From contig NC_052355.1 in assembly GCF_009727055.1 (NCBI RefSeq), positions 2,553,526-2,617,525 on the forward strand: 64,000 nucleotides of DNA. Direction: 5' to 3'. The stretch comes from Benincasa hispida (taxonomy: Eukaryota > Streptophyta > Magnoliopsida > Cucurbitales > Cucurbitaceae). The translations under genes were made by a program, and so were the position numbers. Every line of letters begins with the position of its first letter. Positions within the stretch are counted from its first letter, which is position 1. Below, one piece after another: positions 23,698-36,209 of this stretch. The notes under the pieces are model-generated. The model did no database searches and was not told the origin of the DNA. It saw nothing but the letters and a program-made list of their open reading frames with translations.

Positions 23698-25495
23698 TGA
23701 TAACTTGTAGAAATACAAGTTATTTATGCTACCTTATTTAGATATTGCAGCCAAAAGAAAAGGAATATACGTAGATTTTATGAAAAGTAGCTCAGAAATA
23801 CAATAATTATGAATTATCGCAATTACACTCATAAGATGATAGAAGAGGATATTTTTACCCTGTTTTGCAGGAAACGAAGTCACCGCTTGCAATCAAGGCT
23901 CAACGAGAAACTAAACAACGCATCTCTATTACATTACGCCCGTCAATCAACAATGAAGAGACGATTAACGCAATGACGACGCAATGCGACAGTCGATCCA
24001 AAGCTGAATTTCAATCGCATGCGGTAATAAAAAAACACCGCATGCGTGTAACCGATCGAAAGATGCAGCTGAGCAACGCAAACGCAGATGATTGTGACAC
24101 GTGTATAACTAACTGTTGTGTAGATTTGATGGTCTGATTGCATAACAGAAGGAATATTTATTCCTCCATCTTCGGAATTTCCATAACAAGAAATGGGGTC
24201 CACAAGCCAAGAGTCGAAGCTTTTCACCTATAAATACCCCCATAGAATTCAGAGAAGATATACTTGAGATGGGTATAATTGATACGAGGGCTAATTGCTG
24301 CTGGATTATTGAGAGAAAAGCTGAGCTAAGTATTGATCGAAAGAAATCTGGGAAGACAAGAGACAAGGCCGAGAGGTGAGTCTCAGTGCGATTCTGCCAA
24401 ATCCCCGCCATGAAGCTCTGTGCTTAGATTCCTGCTACTAGTTGAGCAAGCCTGAGAAGGAAGCTCATCCTTCCGCACGATCCATCCACATCGGTAAGCA
24501 AATCTCTATCCAGATCGGTGCCAAGATGTTGGCACTTATTTGTATTTGTTTCTAACTCTATTTCGACAAGTGTATTTCATCTTCTTAATCTCTTCATTCA
24601 CAAATCATATATTAGACGCTAAATAGTTTTATTGAATTTCTCGATCACTTTCATTACCACTTCTCTGTTTATTTCCGCTCCCCCATTAATTGTTTTCTCC
24701 ACGAAGTTTTCTTAATACCTTGGTAATTAATATGGATTAAACGAGTAACTTAAACTGTGCTAAAGAGATAAATGCATTCAGCTAAGGCATGCTAGACGAC
24801 ATCTTGACCTATGAGAGTAAAAGTGAAGATGCCATTCTGATCTGTTGAGAGAATGTTAGTAAAGCAAGTAGTACTTCCAGAGATGGAAGCAACCTTGCAT
24901 TCATTACATTCATCCCTTTTTCACCATAGAGATGTGGGAACGAAGCCGATCACCGAGAGGTGTACGCCAAGGGAAAAATGGAACTGTATTTATATCTTTA
25001 ACGCAATTAAGGAACTTCGCGATTTATATTAGTTATCTTTTCTGTTTCTGCTTCGTACATAAGACTTGTCACCGCATTACACGATCTTTGCATAATCTTC
25101 ATAGCCAGCCTTGACCTCAGTATCTTGTATCATGAAACCTGTATCTTGTATCATCTTAGCTTAGATTTACTTTATCGCAATTTACTTTAACGCAATTTAT
25201 ATTATTATCACATTTTTACCGCTTTACTTTACTTTATCGCATGTTTAATTACTAGTACACAAATTCTTTTATAAATTGAAAAACCCCTGGTTGCATATAT
25301 CACAAACATAATGCAATAACCTAAAACATTCCCTATGTTTGACCTCGGATCACACCGAGAAACTTGCAGTGAAATTATACTTGGTTTCAATGCAAGGAAA
25401 CTTGTGACAACGCACAGCATACTACAAGAACATTTGTTAATAACACATATCCAGAAGTAGTATCACATATCATCGCATAAAATCTGCGTACAACA
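23698..25495 (+). repeat. Gypsy-C 5' LTR
   Basis: It starts tgataacttgtagaaatac, sharing this start with the gypsy-A LTR, and ends in CA at 25495, just before a tRNA-Asp-type primer site. A TATA box (tataaatacccc) lies at 24229. The body is clearly different from gypsy-A, so it is a related subfamily. It interrupts copia-1 gag. No matching 3' LTR is present; the element was cut at 26137. Confidence 0.85.
24229..24236 (+). promoter_or_regulatory. TATA box in gypsy-C LTR
   Basis: The sequence tataaata lies about 530 bases into the LTR, the same relative position as in gypsy-A. Confidence 0.5.
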
Positions 25496-25501
25496 AGTTT
25501 A

Positions 25502-25519
25502 TGGAACCGTTACCGGGGA
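25502..25519 (+). other. Gypsy-C primer-binding site (tRNA-Asp type)
   Basis: The sequence tggaaccgttaccgggga matches the tRNA-Asp complement at 15 of 18 positions, six bases after the LTR. Two more copies of the same motif follow in the leader, near 25590 and 25698. Confidence 0.75.
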
Positions 25520-26137
25520 GCTGGTAACGGGGATATGGACTTGAACCTTGCTTGCATCATTGTATAGTTTATGTCACAACAAGTTTATGTCGCTGTTGCC
25601 GGGGAAGGTAACGGGGACAAAGGCTTGGACTTCTATTCTTGCATTACATCTTATGCATTGTGTGACATAGTACAATTATTGCGTTTAAGAGTTTATGGTG
25701 CCGTTTCCGGGGATTGGTTAACGGTTTATTGTTTGAGTATTTTTGTGGTATTTTGCAGGACAATTCTCTTTGTACTGGCTGTTCAACGCGAAGAGCAGTC
25801 TAACGACTTATGAGTGCTGGAGTGATCCAGAAATTTTAAGTGGACCTAGAGATCAAGTGTATTATTCGCACAAGAGTTCATCAGGGCCGAATCAAGTGGT
25901 GAAGAAGCATGGCTAATAATAACGAGGCTCCCGCAGGGAATCGAAGAGAATGTAAGAGTTGAAATAAAACCAATTATGCTGCAGATGATTCAGAATATGG
26001 GTCAATTTAGAGGATTACAAGGAGAAGACCCACATGCGCATATGACGAATTTTGTAGACATGTGCAGTGCATTCTCCATGCCTGATGTGACTTAAGAAAG
26101 ACTTAGGTTATATATTTTCCCATACACACTGCGGGAT
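25520..26137 (+). pseudogene. Gypsy-C leader and N-terminal gag (truncated)
   Basis: The leader holds two further primer-site-like segments. From about 25911 a gag-like frame reads MANNNEAPAG, then after a shift IKPIMLQMIQNMGQFRG and EDPHAHMTNFVDMCSAF, the usual beginning of plant gypsy gag. A stop occurs within the next segment (DVT stop ERLRLYIFPYTLRDV). At 26137 it joins abruptly to an inverted copia LTR. Gag would build the cytoplasmic particle. The remaining pol region of gypsy-C is absent. Confidence 0.8.
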
Positions 26138-27107
26138 GTGAATAACTGACTAAACACTTTGGTCACGGGATCCACCATCCGTTAACTGTTGGACACTCCA
26201 CTAAAGACCAACAATTGCACTATTCTCACTACAAATATATTTTTGTGTCCATATCAACCAATCAATAGTGCGATAACCCTTCACGGATCGCTCGAAAGTA
26301 CAGTTGGGCTAATTTACCATTTTCCCGCTGTAGTTACATCTAACTTCTTAAGTACCACTGATTTCTCTAATGAATAATAAGTCATAGTGCTACTATGCTT
26401 GGTCCTTTCTTCCAAAGAAAGGATGTGGCCACTATGTTTAAGACCCGGAATCAACCCTTAAGGGAACAATCTATCTACTTACCTCTGCTTTGGGGAATGA
26501 GTGAATTCCATCTTGTGTAACTAAGTTCTCAAATCCCCAACTAGGCAAATCCCCAAAAAGGTAGGCTTGTTAAGTTAGAAATCTGGCCACTCTCACTCAT
26601 ACTAATCAAAGGACCCCCTCATAGGCAGGAGTTCCCAAAACACTTAGGGTTTAGGTCATGTCACCTATGGTTGTTATAGTGAGATGTAAGTCTCAAGTAT
26701 CAACAACGTTATATAAAGAGACGAATCATCTCGTGGTTTGGTCTTGTACAAAATCTTTATATAGGACACCCTCGCTCGCATGTCTTTACATGAATAGCTA
26801 GGATCAGACCATCTATGGTAGTTCACAACACTTGTAAACCTCTACAAAGCGGGACGTATCTATAGTGTTACTAAGATAAGGTATCCCTCATTAATCCATA
26901 TACTACAAAATTTTTAGGTTATTACTTAGGGCATGATCCAGCTTGTATATCTCATATACATGCTTAAGTTTACATACAATTACCATAGATCTTTGTTTAT
27001 TAGATATGAGTAAATGAAAATAAAATAACTCTTATTTTATTAATAACAATGTGTACAAAGTTTACAAACTACGAGACTCTGGGAAAATTAGGACACCAAT
27101 CCCAACA
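26138..27107 (-). repeat. Copia LTR fragment, inverted (5' part only)
   Basis: On the minus strand it starts tgttgggattggtgtcctaa at 27107. It aligns with the solo LTR at 50627 onward as far as the segment tagtcagttattca, where it ends at 26138. About 1 kb of the LTR 3' end is missing. It is fused on the left to gypsy-C gag and on the right to a plus-strand copia RT. The two junctions therefore mark a deletion or rearrangement rather than a simple insertion. Confidence 0.82.
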
Positions 27108-28681
27108 AACCTGATGAAGTTAAACTTACATGTTACAAGTGGATCTACAAGAGAAAACGGGGTGATAATGAGAATGTGTAAACCTTTAAGACTAGGCTTG
27201 TGGAAAAGGGTTATATCCAAATTGAGGGAGTCGACTATGAGGAGACTTTCCCACCTGTTGCCATGTTAAAGTATATTCAAATCCTTCTGTCCATTATCTC
27301 ATATTATGACTAAGAGATTTGGAAAATAGAAGTCGAGATTGCCTTTTTGAATGGTACTTGAGAAGACCATTTATATGGAGCAGCTTGAGAGATTCATAAC
27401 CCAAGGTCATGTGCAAAAGGTTTGCAAGCTTAATCGGTCCATTTATTGATGGAAGCAAGCTTCTTGATCTTGGAATATAAGATTTGATACTGCGATCAAA
27501 TCTTATATCTTTGAGCAAATGTTGATGAGTCTTGTGTATACAAGTGAATCATCAACATTTAGTAACTCTTACAATGTTGTATGTAGACGATATCCTACTC
27601 ATTGGGAATGATGTAGGTTTACTGACTGAATCTAAGAATTGGCTAGCGACCCAATTCCAAATTTAAGATTCAGGAGAGGTGTGTAGTTTGTTTAGGCACT
27701 CTGATTTTTAGAGATCGAAAGGACAAAATGTTAGCCCTGTCTCAGGTATCGTACATTGATAAAATGTTTGTCAAGATTTCGATGCAGAACTCCTAGAGAG
27801 GTTTACTCCATTTCATGCATGGAGTTATATTATCTAAGGAATATTGTTTTAAGACACTTCAAGAAGTTGAGGAAATGAGACGGATCCCCTATGCGTCAGT
27901 TGTTGGTAGCCTGATGTATGTGATGTTATGTACTAGACCTAACATCTACTACATAGTGGGGATAGTCAGTAGACATCAATCTAATCCAAAATTTGATCGC
28001 TGGACCGCCATTAGGAACATCCTCAAGTATTTATGGAGAACAAGAGATTACATGCTCATGTATAGTTCTAAGGATCTGATCCCTACAGGATACATGGACT
28101 TTGATGTCCAGACTGATAAAGATTCTAGGAAATCCATATCAGGATCGGTGTTAACTCTTAATAGAGAGGCAATACTGTAGAGGAGCACCAAGCAGGGGTG
28201 CATTGCTGACTCCACTATGGAGGCTTAGTACGTAGCGACTTGTGAAGCTGCTAAGAAAGCTGTGTGGCTCAGGAAATTCTAGACTGATCTGGAAGTGGTT
28301 CTAGACATTTCAAAGCCCATCACTCTTTATTGTGATAATAGTGGTGCTATGAGTAATTCCCGAGAGCTTAGGATTCATAAGCACACGAATCACATCGAGC
28401 TGAAGTATCATCTCATCCAAGAGATTGTGCATCGAGGGGATGTGATCTTCACGCAGATAGCTTTGGAACACAATGTTGCTGATCCATTTACAAAGGCCTT
28501 CACATCTAAAGTATTTGAGGGTCACATGCAGAGTATGGGTCTATAGGACAAACTACATTTATTCTAAGGAAAGTGAAGATTTTGTATCGGCCCGTATTAT
28601 GCCCTAGTTTATTATTTTATGTAATACTTTTATATTAGGACTTTTATATTGTCCCTACTATTTTTAGGACAAGTGGGAGAT
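27108..28681 (+). pseudogene. Copia-3: RT (partial) and RNase H, plus strand, broken
   Basis: It starts inside RT with CYKWIYKRKRGDNENV and then EGVDYEETFPPVAMLKYI. The catalytic segment near 27570-27600 reads LYVDDILLIGNDVGLL. RNase H follows, with RIPYASVVGSLMYVMLCTRP at about 27870-27930 and the terminal block 28295-28546 holding TLYCDNSGAMSNSRELRI and HNVADPFTKAF. The polypurine tract aggacaagtgggaga ends at 28680. The family is that of copia-1. Stops and shifts are numerous, and gag, protease, integrase and the RT start are missing. Confidence 0.88.
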
Positions 28682-30632
28682 TTTTGGGGTCGACGCCCTA
28701 AATCTCGTGGGTTCTATAGTTTATAGTTGTAATGTACACACATTTTATTTATTTAATAAACTATGAGATATTTTATTGGACATTTAGTAGCATTAACCTA
28801 CAAACAAATAAATTAACATCCAAGGTTATCTTCAATAGCTTAAACATGTATGTAAAGACATCAGGTATCATGTTTAAATGATAACCTAAATGGTCTGTAG
28901 TAGATGAATAAGACTGAGTACCTTATCTTGGTGATACTATGAATATGATCCATTTTGTAGATGGTACAGTTGTTGTAAAGTGCTATAAATGATCTGATTC
29001 TGATCATTCGTGTAGGGACATGTGAGTGGAGTGCTCAATAGAAAAGAGTTTTTATAAGACCGAACCACAAAATGACTAATTTCATTATATAACATTGTTC
29101 ATAATCAAGACTTACATTTCACCAGGATGAATACAAGTAACATGACTTGAATCCTGAGTGAGTTGTGAACTCTTACTATGAAGAAGTCCTTTGATATGTA
29201 TGGGTAAGAGTGGCCAGATCGTCGACTCAATAAGCCTACCATTTTAGGTATTTGTCTTATTGGGGAGCTGAGAACACAACTACATAAAATGGAATTCACT
29301 CCTTCCCTAACATCTGGTAGATAAGTTGCTCCCTTAAGGGTTGATTCCGGGGCTTGAACAATGTGGCGCCACACCCTCTATTGGCCCGAGAGGGGTTTTG
29401 TCATAGTTAGACTGACCTATTGTACATTATAGGGATAAATGGTACTTAAGGAGTTAGATGTAACTACATGGGCAAAACGATAATCTTGTCCAGCTGTACT
29501 TACGAGCAATTTGGGGAGGGTCATCGTAGTGTTGACTAGTTATACTCAAAGGATACAAAAATATATTTGTAGTGCGAAGAGTTCAACTGTCGGTCTTTCG
29601 TGGAGTGACCGAAAGTTACTAGATATTGAATAATTTAATTAGAGGAATCTAATTAATTATCCAAGTATTATTGAAGCTTCAATCTACAGGTCTATAAGGT
29701 CCCCTCTGTAGCTCAACAAGGATTTATGAGAATCAATTTTGGATTAATTTGAATTGTTCAAATTAATTGAGGGAATTAATTATATGTGATATAATTAAAC
29801 TAACTTAATTATATATAATATAATTAATAAAATGTGTTTGATACATTATAATATAAAGTTTAATTGAGAGGAAATAAATATTTGAATATGATTCAAATAT
29901 TAATTATATGAATGATATTCACATAATTAAATTTAGTATAAATGCGATTTATATTAAATACCACACGTATGAGATAAATAAAACTATAGGTTATATTGTA
30001 TTTGATACAATATAAACTATAGATTATGTATTATATTTGATATAACATATATATATATTTTATATATATATATATATATATAATATATAAATTATTGTTA
30101 TTATAATTATATTTTAATTAAATTAAATTTACTAATTTAATTTTAAACTTCAAAATTAAAGGGAAGGAGTCCACTCCCTCCCCTTAATTTTCTCTCATCA
30201 AATGTGGGAATCGGAGTTACCACGCGATGATCTTCTTCTCTTCAATGTCTTACGTAGAAGGAGGTAGATCTCTATTTTTCTCTCCCATTGGATACACAGA
30301 AGAATTTTTCTTTGTCTTCTCTCAATTTTTTTTTCTTCCCTCTTCCCAAAAGAAATGTGAGTCCACACACTCCTGTGAAATTCTCAACCCAAAAGAGAAT
30401 ACAGAAGGCTCCGCTTGGTGGTGTCATCATTGAGTGTTCGTGTTTCCAAGAATGTTCGTGACTTGCTTGAGGGAATCCATGAAGAAATTGTTCTTCAAGG
30501 GTAAGCACTTCTTCTTCCCTAAATTCTCCTGTTAAATGTATGCTGTAATTTTTGATTTGATGCATAATTTATGTACTGTAAATTTCCAAATTTGTGAAAA
30601 TAAAATTTGGCATCGATCCTACTTCTGCAACA
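28682..30632 (+). repeat. Copia-3 3' LTR
   Basis: It follows the polypurine tract directly (ttttggggtcg, start TG changed to TT) and ends gcaaca at 30632. It shares the family's order of conserved blocks with the LTR at 50627-52679 (for example aacctaaatggtctgtagta and gcttcaa.ctacaggtc). A (TA)n tract lies at about 30047-30085. Its last part predicts a few short frames with no recognisable protein. Confidence 0.85.
30047..30085. repeat. (TA)n microsatellite
   Basis: Alternating TA runs with a short ttttat interruption, inside the copia-3 LTR. Confidence 0.9.
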
Positions 30633-30654
30633 GACCTCAGGGTTCCATCAACGA

Positions 30655-31700
30655 GATGTGCACCTCTTTCATACACAGGGTTACGTATACACGTCTTTCG
30701 TATTTACATAACTCACTAAACGTGCACCTCTTTCGTGCATCTGAGTAGGGGTGGTCATTCAAACCGTAAAACCCGAACCGTTTCTAAAAACCGAACTGAA
30801 CTGAAAACTCAGTGAAACCAAAAAATGCGATCTGGTTTGATGAAATTTTGAAACCGAATTAATTCGGTTCGGTTCGGTTTCACTTTTGAAAATGGAATTT
30901 GAGACCGAACCGAACCATTTTTAACTAATATATATATATTTAAAAAAAAGAGTAAAATCGAATTTAAAATCGAACTGCTTTTAATTTAAAGAACAAAACC
31001 AAATTTAAAACCGAACCGAACCGAACCGTTTTTAATTAAAAAAATATATAACATGAATTTTTTAAAAATGTCAAAACCGAATTTGAAACCGAACCGAACC
31101 GTTTTTAACTAATATATATTTATTTATATATATATACTTTTTAAAAAAGAGTAAAACCGAACCACTTTCAATTTAAAGAACAAAACCGAATTTAAAACCG
31201 AATCGAACCGAACCGTTTTTAATTAAAAAAAATAATAACATGAATTTTTTAAAATGCCAAAACCGAATTTGAAACCGAACCGAATCGCATGCGGTTCGGT
31301 TTGGTTTCACATTTTAAAAAAACCGGTCCGGTTCGAATTAACCACCAAACCGAACCGAACCGAACCGTTTCTACCCCTACACCTAAGTCCCTTCTAGATA
31401 TGTATCACTTTCATACATACCAGCTCTAGTACACTTCTTTCATGCATTAGTGCCCTTGAACAAGCACCACTTTCACACAGTCAAATATAGTAGAAAGGAA
31501 AAGAGATCGCATCCAAATTCATATTACGTGTAACGTTCAACTATTCCTTAGTCCCATAAAATGTTGTAAATAATGTCATGCAAATTAGTCTAGATAAGCA
31601 TGCGTATTCTTGTAATAATGTATCGACGCTAGTGCATCTCTTTAATGCATCTCTTGTAATAATGCAAATTAGTCTAGTGCATCTCTTTAATGCACTAGAC
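30655..31700. repeat. Series of small tgcac..ctttc..tgca hairpin motifs around the MITE
   Basis: At least seven related short motifs occur: about 30657, 30690, 30722, 31397, 31428, 31632 and 31677. Examples are gtgcacctctttcgtgcat and agtgcatctctttaatgca. Each has the form TGCAC-N-CTTT-N-TGCA, so it could form a short stem. Spacing is about 30-45 bases within clusters. The MITE sits in the middle of the series. The function is unknown. Confidence 0.55.
30746..31379. mobile_element. hAT-like MITE with internal aaccg repeats
   Basis: The 634-bp block has terminal inverted repeats taggggtgg / taggggtag (8 of 9). It is flanked by imperfect 8-bp duplications catctgag (30738-30745) and cacctaag (31380-31387). 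An 8-bp target site and a TAGGGGTG-like terminus are typical of hAT transposons. The interior is dominated by variants of aaaccgaaccg in both strands and encodes no transposase, so it is non-autonomous. Confidence 0.75.
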
Positions 31701-33290
31701 TCATTGAAAACATTTCATAATGGATCATCCATAATTTCATAGTAAATCACATGGTATACATTCATAATTTTATTAATCACAACAAGTCACGTTCATCAAC
31801 ATATATCCAATTTTTTTTGCTTGCTGTTAAGGCATTCTAGTATTCTCAGAATTTAGGTCCATGTTCGATCATCCTCTTAATGTATCTCATAAAATTCTAA
31901 GTTATGCGCTCATACATATAACATGCTTCAAACATATTTATCACATGTTTATATAAGTCTTAGAACCAACAAAATTATTCTTAATCTCATCTACCAACAC
32001 GAAGGTGATCATAATAGTATGATTACTTACCTTAGAATTAAATCCAAATAAACGCAAGCAAGTTTATCTTCTTGTTTTCAAGAAAGACATTGAAGCAGCA
32101 CCTAAAATAATAAATCCAATATTTAAATTAATCTTCTCGGTCTAACTCCAATCAACCCATTTATTCAAAGGTCTCCGATTTAATTTTACTAAAATTGTGG
32201 CTTGGTCCAAAATTAATTCTAAAAACCCAATACTGTTGACCAACCTAAACATAAATAAATTCAAAAGTTAACTTAATTTTAAATAAATACCCCTAATCCA
32301 AAAGAAGACCAAGTCAAGTACTCACCCAAAAACTGCCCCAAAATCAAACCTTCATGATGCCGGACAACACGCTTCAACATTAAAATTCCTCCAAACATAA
32401 TAAGTATGAATAATTTAAATCCAAAATAAAATAGATAATCAATACATTCAAAGGAAAATACAAAAATCTTACCCCAAAACTCAAACCTTACCAACATTAC
32501 CCAAGATTCCGCGAGATAACCAAAACGGCGGCAGTAGAGAACTGAATGGCGACGACTGCCGGTTGGCGGCTGAGGTAAGATACTGGTCGGACAGCTGCAA
32601 ATCTGGTGGTAGGCTTCTGCGGCAGCATGGCTGGAGCAGGTGGTGTGCACAACAGAGAAGGCTTCAGATATGGCAGCTTAAGGCTGACAGCAGCGTGTGC
32701 CGGCTGGCCGGTGGCTTCGACAGAGGAGCGACGCAACTAGCTTCGCTTCTAACCGGCGGCTAGGGCTGTGCAAAGACCCTGATGACAAACAGCTGGACGA
32801 ATCAATTTTCTTAATAAAATTGTTCTAAATCAATTATCTTTTCCAAGATCCAAATCTCCAAATTTTAGTTCAATTCTTCCAAATTAAATTAAAATGGAAG
32901 TATATCCCAAATTCTCCTTAAGATCATTTAAATTCTAAGATCCTTCAACGAAGCACAACGTTAAAATTGAATTGTCTTTTCCTAATAATTCAATTGAACT
33001 TCAAAATTCAAAATAATACTCAAATAATTTAAAATAAATTATCTCAAAATTTGGATTGTTATGAAATTGAAGAATATTTTGCACAAATTCCAAATAATTT
33101 TAAAGGAATATAGAGAAATTTCTAAAGCTACGACATTGGTATCTTGTAACAAACCAAAGAGTACTAGTGATGTTGGAAGTCATTGTACCCATTGGAACAA
33201 GTTGAACATCTAACAAGCCACCACGAAAGAAGGACTCTAAATAGAAGCCCATTGTTGTCCTTGTTAATGAAGATACAAATGATGATTTCA
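31701..33290. other. No supportable gene; AT-rich with one GC-rich island
   Basis: The stretch has short frames on both strands, none with recognisable domains. The only marked feature is a GC-rich block at about 32505-32775, with many cggc and gcggc words, in otherwise very AT-rich DNA. It could be part of an old LTR or a gene relic. The 63-codon minus frame at 33100-33291 resembles no family I can name. Confidence 0.5.
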
Positions 33291-34500
33291 TTGATGAATA
33301 AAATACAAGTAGTCAAAATAACATAGCGTTAATGGACACAATGATGCTAACAATTTGACCAACATAGAGATAAGCAGGGAGAGAAATAACACACAATATG
33401 TTAACCTAGTTCGGTACAATTTTCTTTTCATCTGGGGGGCTCAGGACCCAATTGAAAAGAAGATAATAATATTCAAAAGATTTACAAGGAAGACCACTTA
33501 TTTGATAGATCTACTATTATGTAATACACTAAACCTTAGATAGGTATTTTGTTTAGACTCCCCCTAAACTTGATGTCACCTATCTCAAGATCTTCTCACA
33601 ACTCAAGCTCCCCTTGAGTTAGAAGCTTTCAACTTGTTCAATCTTGCATGTTTAGACTGCCCATAAACTTAATATTTCTTTTCAAGTATCACATGCCCTC
33701 TCTGAAAATTCAGCAGCGTTTGTTTCTTCCTCTTTTTGCAACAACTGCACAAGAAGAAACAACCTTTGTTAATAAAAACCTACTTTCAATATGTTTTTAA
33801 TGCTTCCTTTTATAACAACTTCTAGAAGGAAGGGACATATAAGGTAACCAACATACCAAAAAAGTAAGCAGACGTAACATTCGAAAACAAAACCAAACAG
33901 TCTAACTCGAAGTCAACCGAAAAAGATCCAACAATCAAATAAGAGAAAATTTACATGCCAAATAAACAATATCAAGCTCCCCCTTTGGCATAAACATTTT
34001 CTTTTATTGGCAATCATGTGATGGTAAGAAGAGTAAGAAGCCAAATAAAAATTGCAGACCAACCAACTACACAACAATTTGTAGACGAACCAACAACACC
34101 AACCAAACAAAACAAACCAAATCTATACAACAAAACCTATAGTCGAACCAACAAAATAGTACATCAACTCACAAACCAACCCCAGCAAACCTAGCAAAAC
34201 CCCACTCCTCTTTGATTGCCATAAGAAGAAAATTAAACAGGAGGAGATGAAGGATGACGTGAAGTAGAAGTAGAGGGGGCTTCATTTGAAGGCAAAGACA
34301 AACTCAACAATTGAATCTGAGTATCCACAATCGCCTGACGATCAATAAGAGATCAAATTATATTACTCAAGGTTCATAATTCAAAGGTCGACAATTGTCA
34401 AATACGTGTTCTAAGATCAGTAGGAATCAAGAGTCCACCTTCAGGAGCACGAAGATCATGAGGCACAGGTATGTCATCAGTTTTGTATTTGGAGAGCTAA
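33291..34500 (-). pseudogene. Repeat-family copy 1: 3' end of a transposon-protein-like ORF plus tail
   Basis: On the minus strand at about 34370-34240 a short frame reads DRQAIVDTQIQLLSLSLPSN and then EAPSTSTSRHPSSPPV and a stop. This resembles the C-terminus of the ORF at 50250-50516. Its tail at 33390-33720 carries taacctagttcggt and runs rich in cccctaa / tccccct words. The same kind of tail occurs at 48200-48660 beside the second copy. Only the last part of the ORF is left here. I infer an old retrotransposon-derived family. The two tails are diverged, so homology needs an alignment. Confidence 0.5.
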
Positions 34501-36209
34501 CTTTTGTTCTTGGTACATTCAGTAAATATTTTATTTAGCATGTATCATTTAGACGATAACTTTATTTGAGGAAATTATTGAATACTTTATTTTGTAATTT
34601 TAATAGATTATGAATTGAATTTATTAGTATTTATTGTACTAGAAAGTATTTTATGTGTGTAAATGTTGTCTAAAATTGACTTGAACTAAAACTTATCAAA
34701 ATTTAATTAATTCAAAAATATTTTTGAGAAAAAAGTTACTTCTTTTATGGTCATAAATTAAAGTTATGGAAAGATTTATATAACAAAAACGAAATGCTAT
34801 CAAAAGCTTGTTATAACAATAATAGTAATTATAAAAGAGTAAGTAACATTGTTATAACCTACAATTATAGCTATAGATACTATATTATAGTGTTGAAAAA
34901 AGGCTATTATGTGTTAAAGATAGCACCTAATTTTAGCTATATAAACATAACATAACTTTTGTAAAAAACACTATCAAAAGTTTTTATAGTAACATATATA
35001 AGCTATATCTCCATACTCTATTATAGCACCCATTATAACTCTACAAAAACGTTATAAAAAGTCACAGACTTTTAATACCATGGGTTGTTAGGACTTTCAA
35101 AAAAGGCTATAAAAGGTACATTATAGTTTTTTTTTGTTAGCTATTGTATATGTTATTTTTTGTAATGCGTTTGGCATGCATTTGTGAAAAATGTCAAGGT
35201 TTTACAATAAAACTTTAGGATTTTGCCATAGAAGACGATGATTACTCATCCTACATATAAGAGTTTTCTACATCATTCTCCTAAAGTTTATTCTCTTTTA
35301 AGGAGACTCCCCTAAGTTTTGATCTTCTTTCTAGTCATAGCAAGTAATGCCTTGTGGAGATTGAGACCTTTGTTACGGAATCAACAATTAAAGAATACAA
35401 AAAAACATAAACATAGAGATTTGACACATAAATTTACATGGTTCACTAACAGTTTGTTAGCGACATCCATGAGGCAGAGGGAGAACAATGTTATTAGAGA
35501 GAATGTCTTCTAAATACAAAATGACGACACCAGGGTTAGATAGTTATATAATGCACTTCTCTAAATTCTAAGATCATAATTGTATGCTAAATACGAATTC
35601 TGAATAGATACAGCGAGATCCCTATACTTGATTGTTCGTAGCACCAGATAACAAATTAAAGTCATTCCAACAACCTTATTTGACTTACTAGAGTTGGGAA
35701 ACAGTTGGAGATAAAGACCACCACCATTTTGCCTCCAGCATACTTTTAACGGTATGTTAATGCTTAACCTTTTATTGCTATTTATGTTTAACTTTAAGGA
35801 AACTCAATATGATCTAATGCTTGATCCACGGTCGAATGAATCGTTGATTCCTTCAAATATTAGTGTTTTTATCAGTGTCCATAGTGTAGCTCGAAAAGAA
35901 AATTTCAATACTTTTTGAATCGCTCAAATAGAAAGTGGAATGAATAAATTATACATGACAATCTTGATGTACCATAACAAAAGAAAGAAATCAATCTAAG
36001 AACTAGAATCATGACATGTTACCAAAATGAGTATAATTTAATTGACATCCAAGGTGTTAGTAATCACGAGGTTCGTGATTGAAATCTTTCCATCCTCAAT
36101 TGCACTAAAAGACAAATCATGACATGTAACAGTGATATAGTTTGAATAACCTTCATTCAATTGCCAAATTCCAAAATAGTTTGAACCTCTTTTTAAATCT
36201 AATTTTTCC
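34501..36209. other. No gene; AT-rich with CACTA-like subterminal repeat remnant
   Basis: At about 34780-35145 many short words such as ctataaaag, gctatca and ttataac recur in both orientations. The block ends gttagctattg after a T run. That looks like the subterminal region of a CACTA transposon but has no clear pair of ends. The rest, including a fragment at 35320-35510 with a wording like acatggttcacta, resembles decayed LTR sequence. I find no supportable coding region. Confidence 0.4.

Noticed and set aside
33100..33291. 63-aa minus-strand frame
   Set aside because: It is open and methionine-initiated, but I recognise no family and no neighbouring exon, so it stays unannotated.
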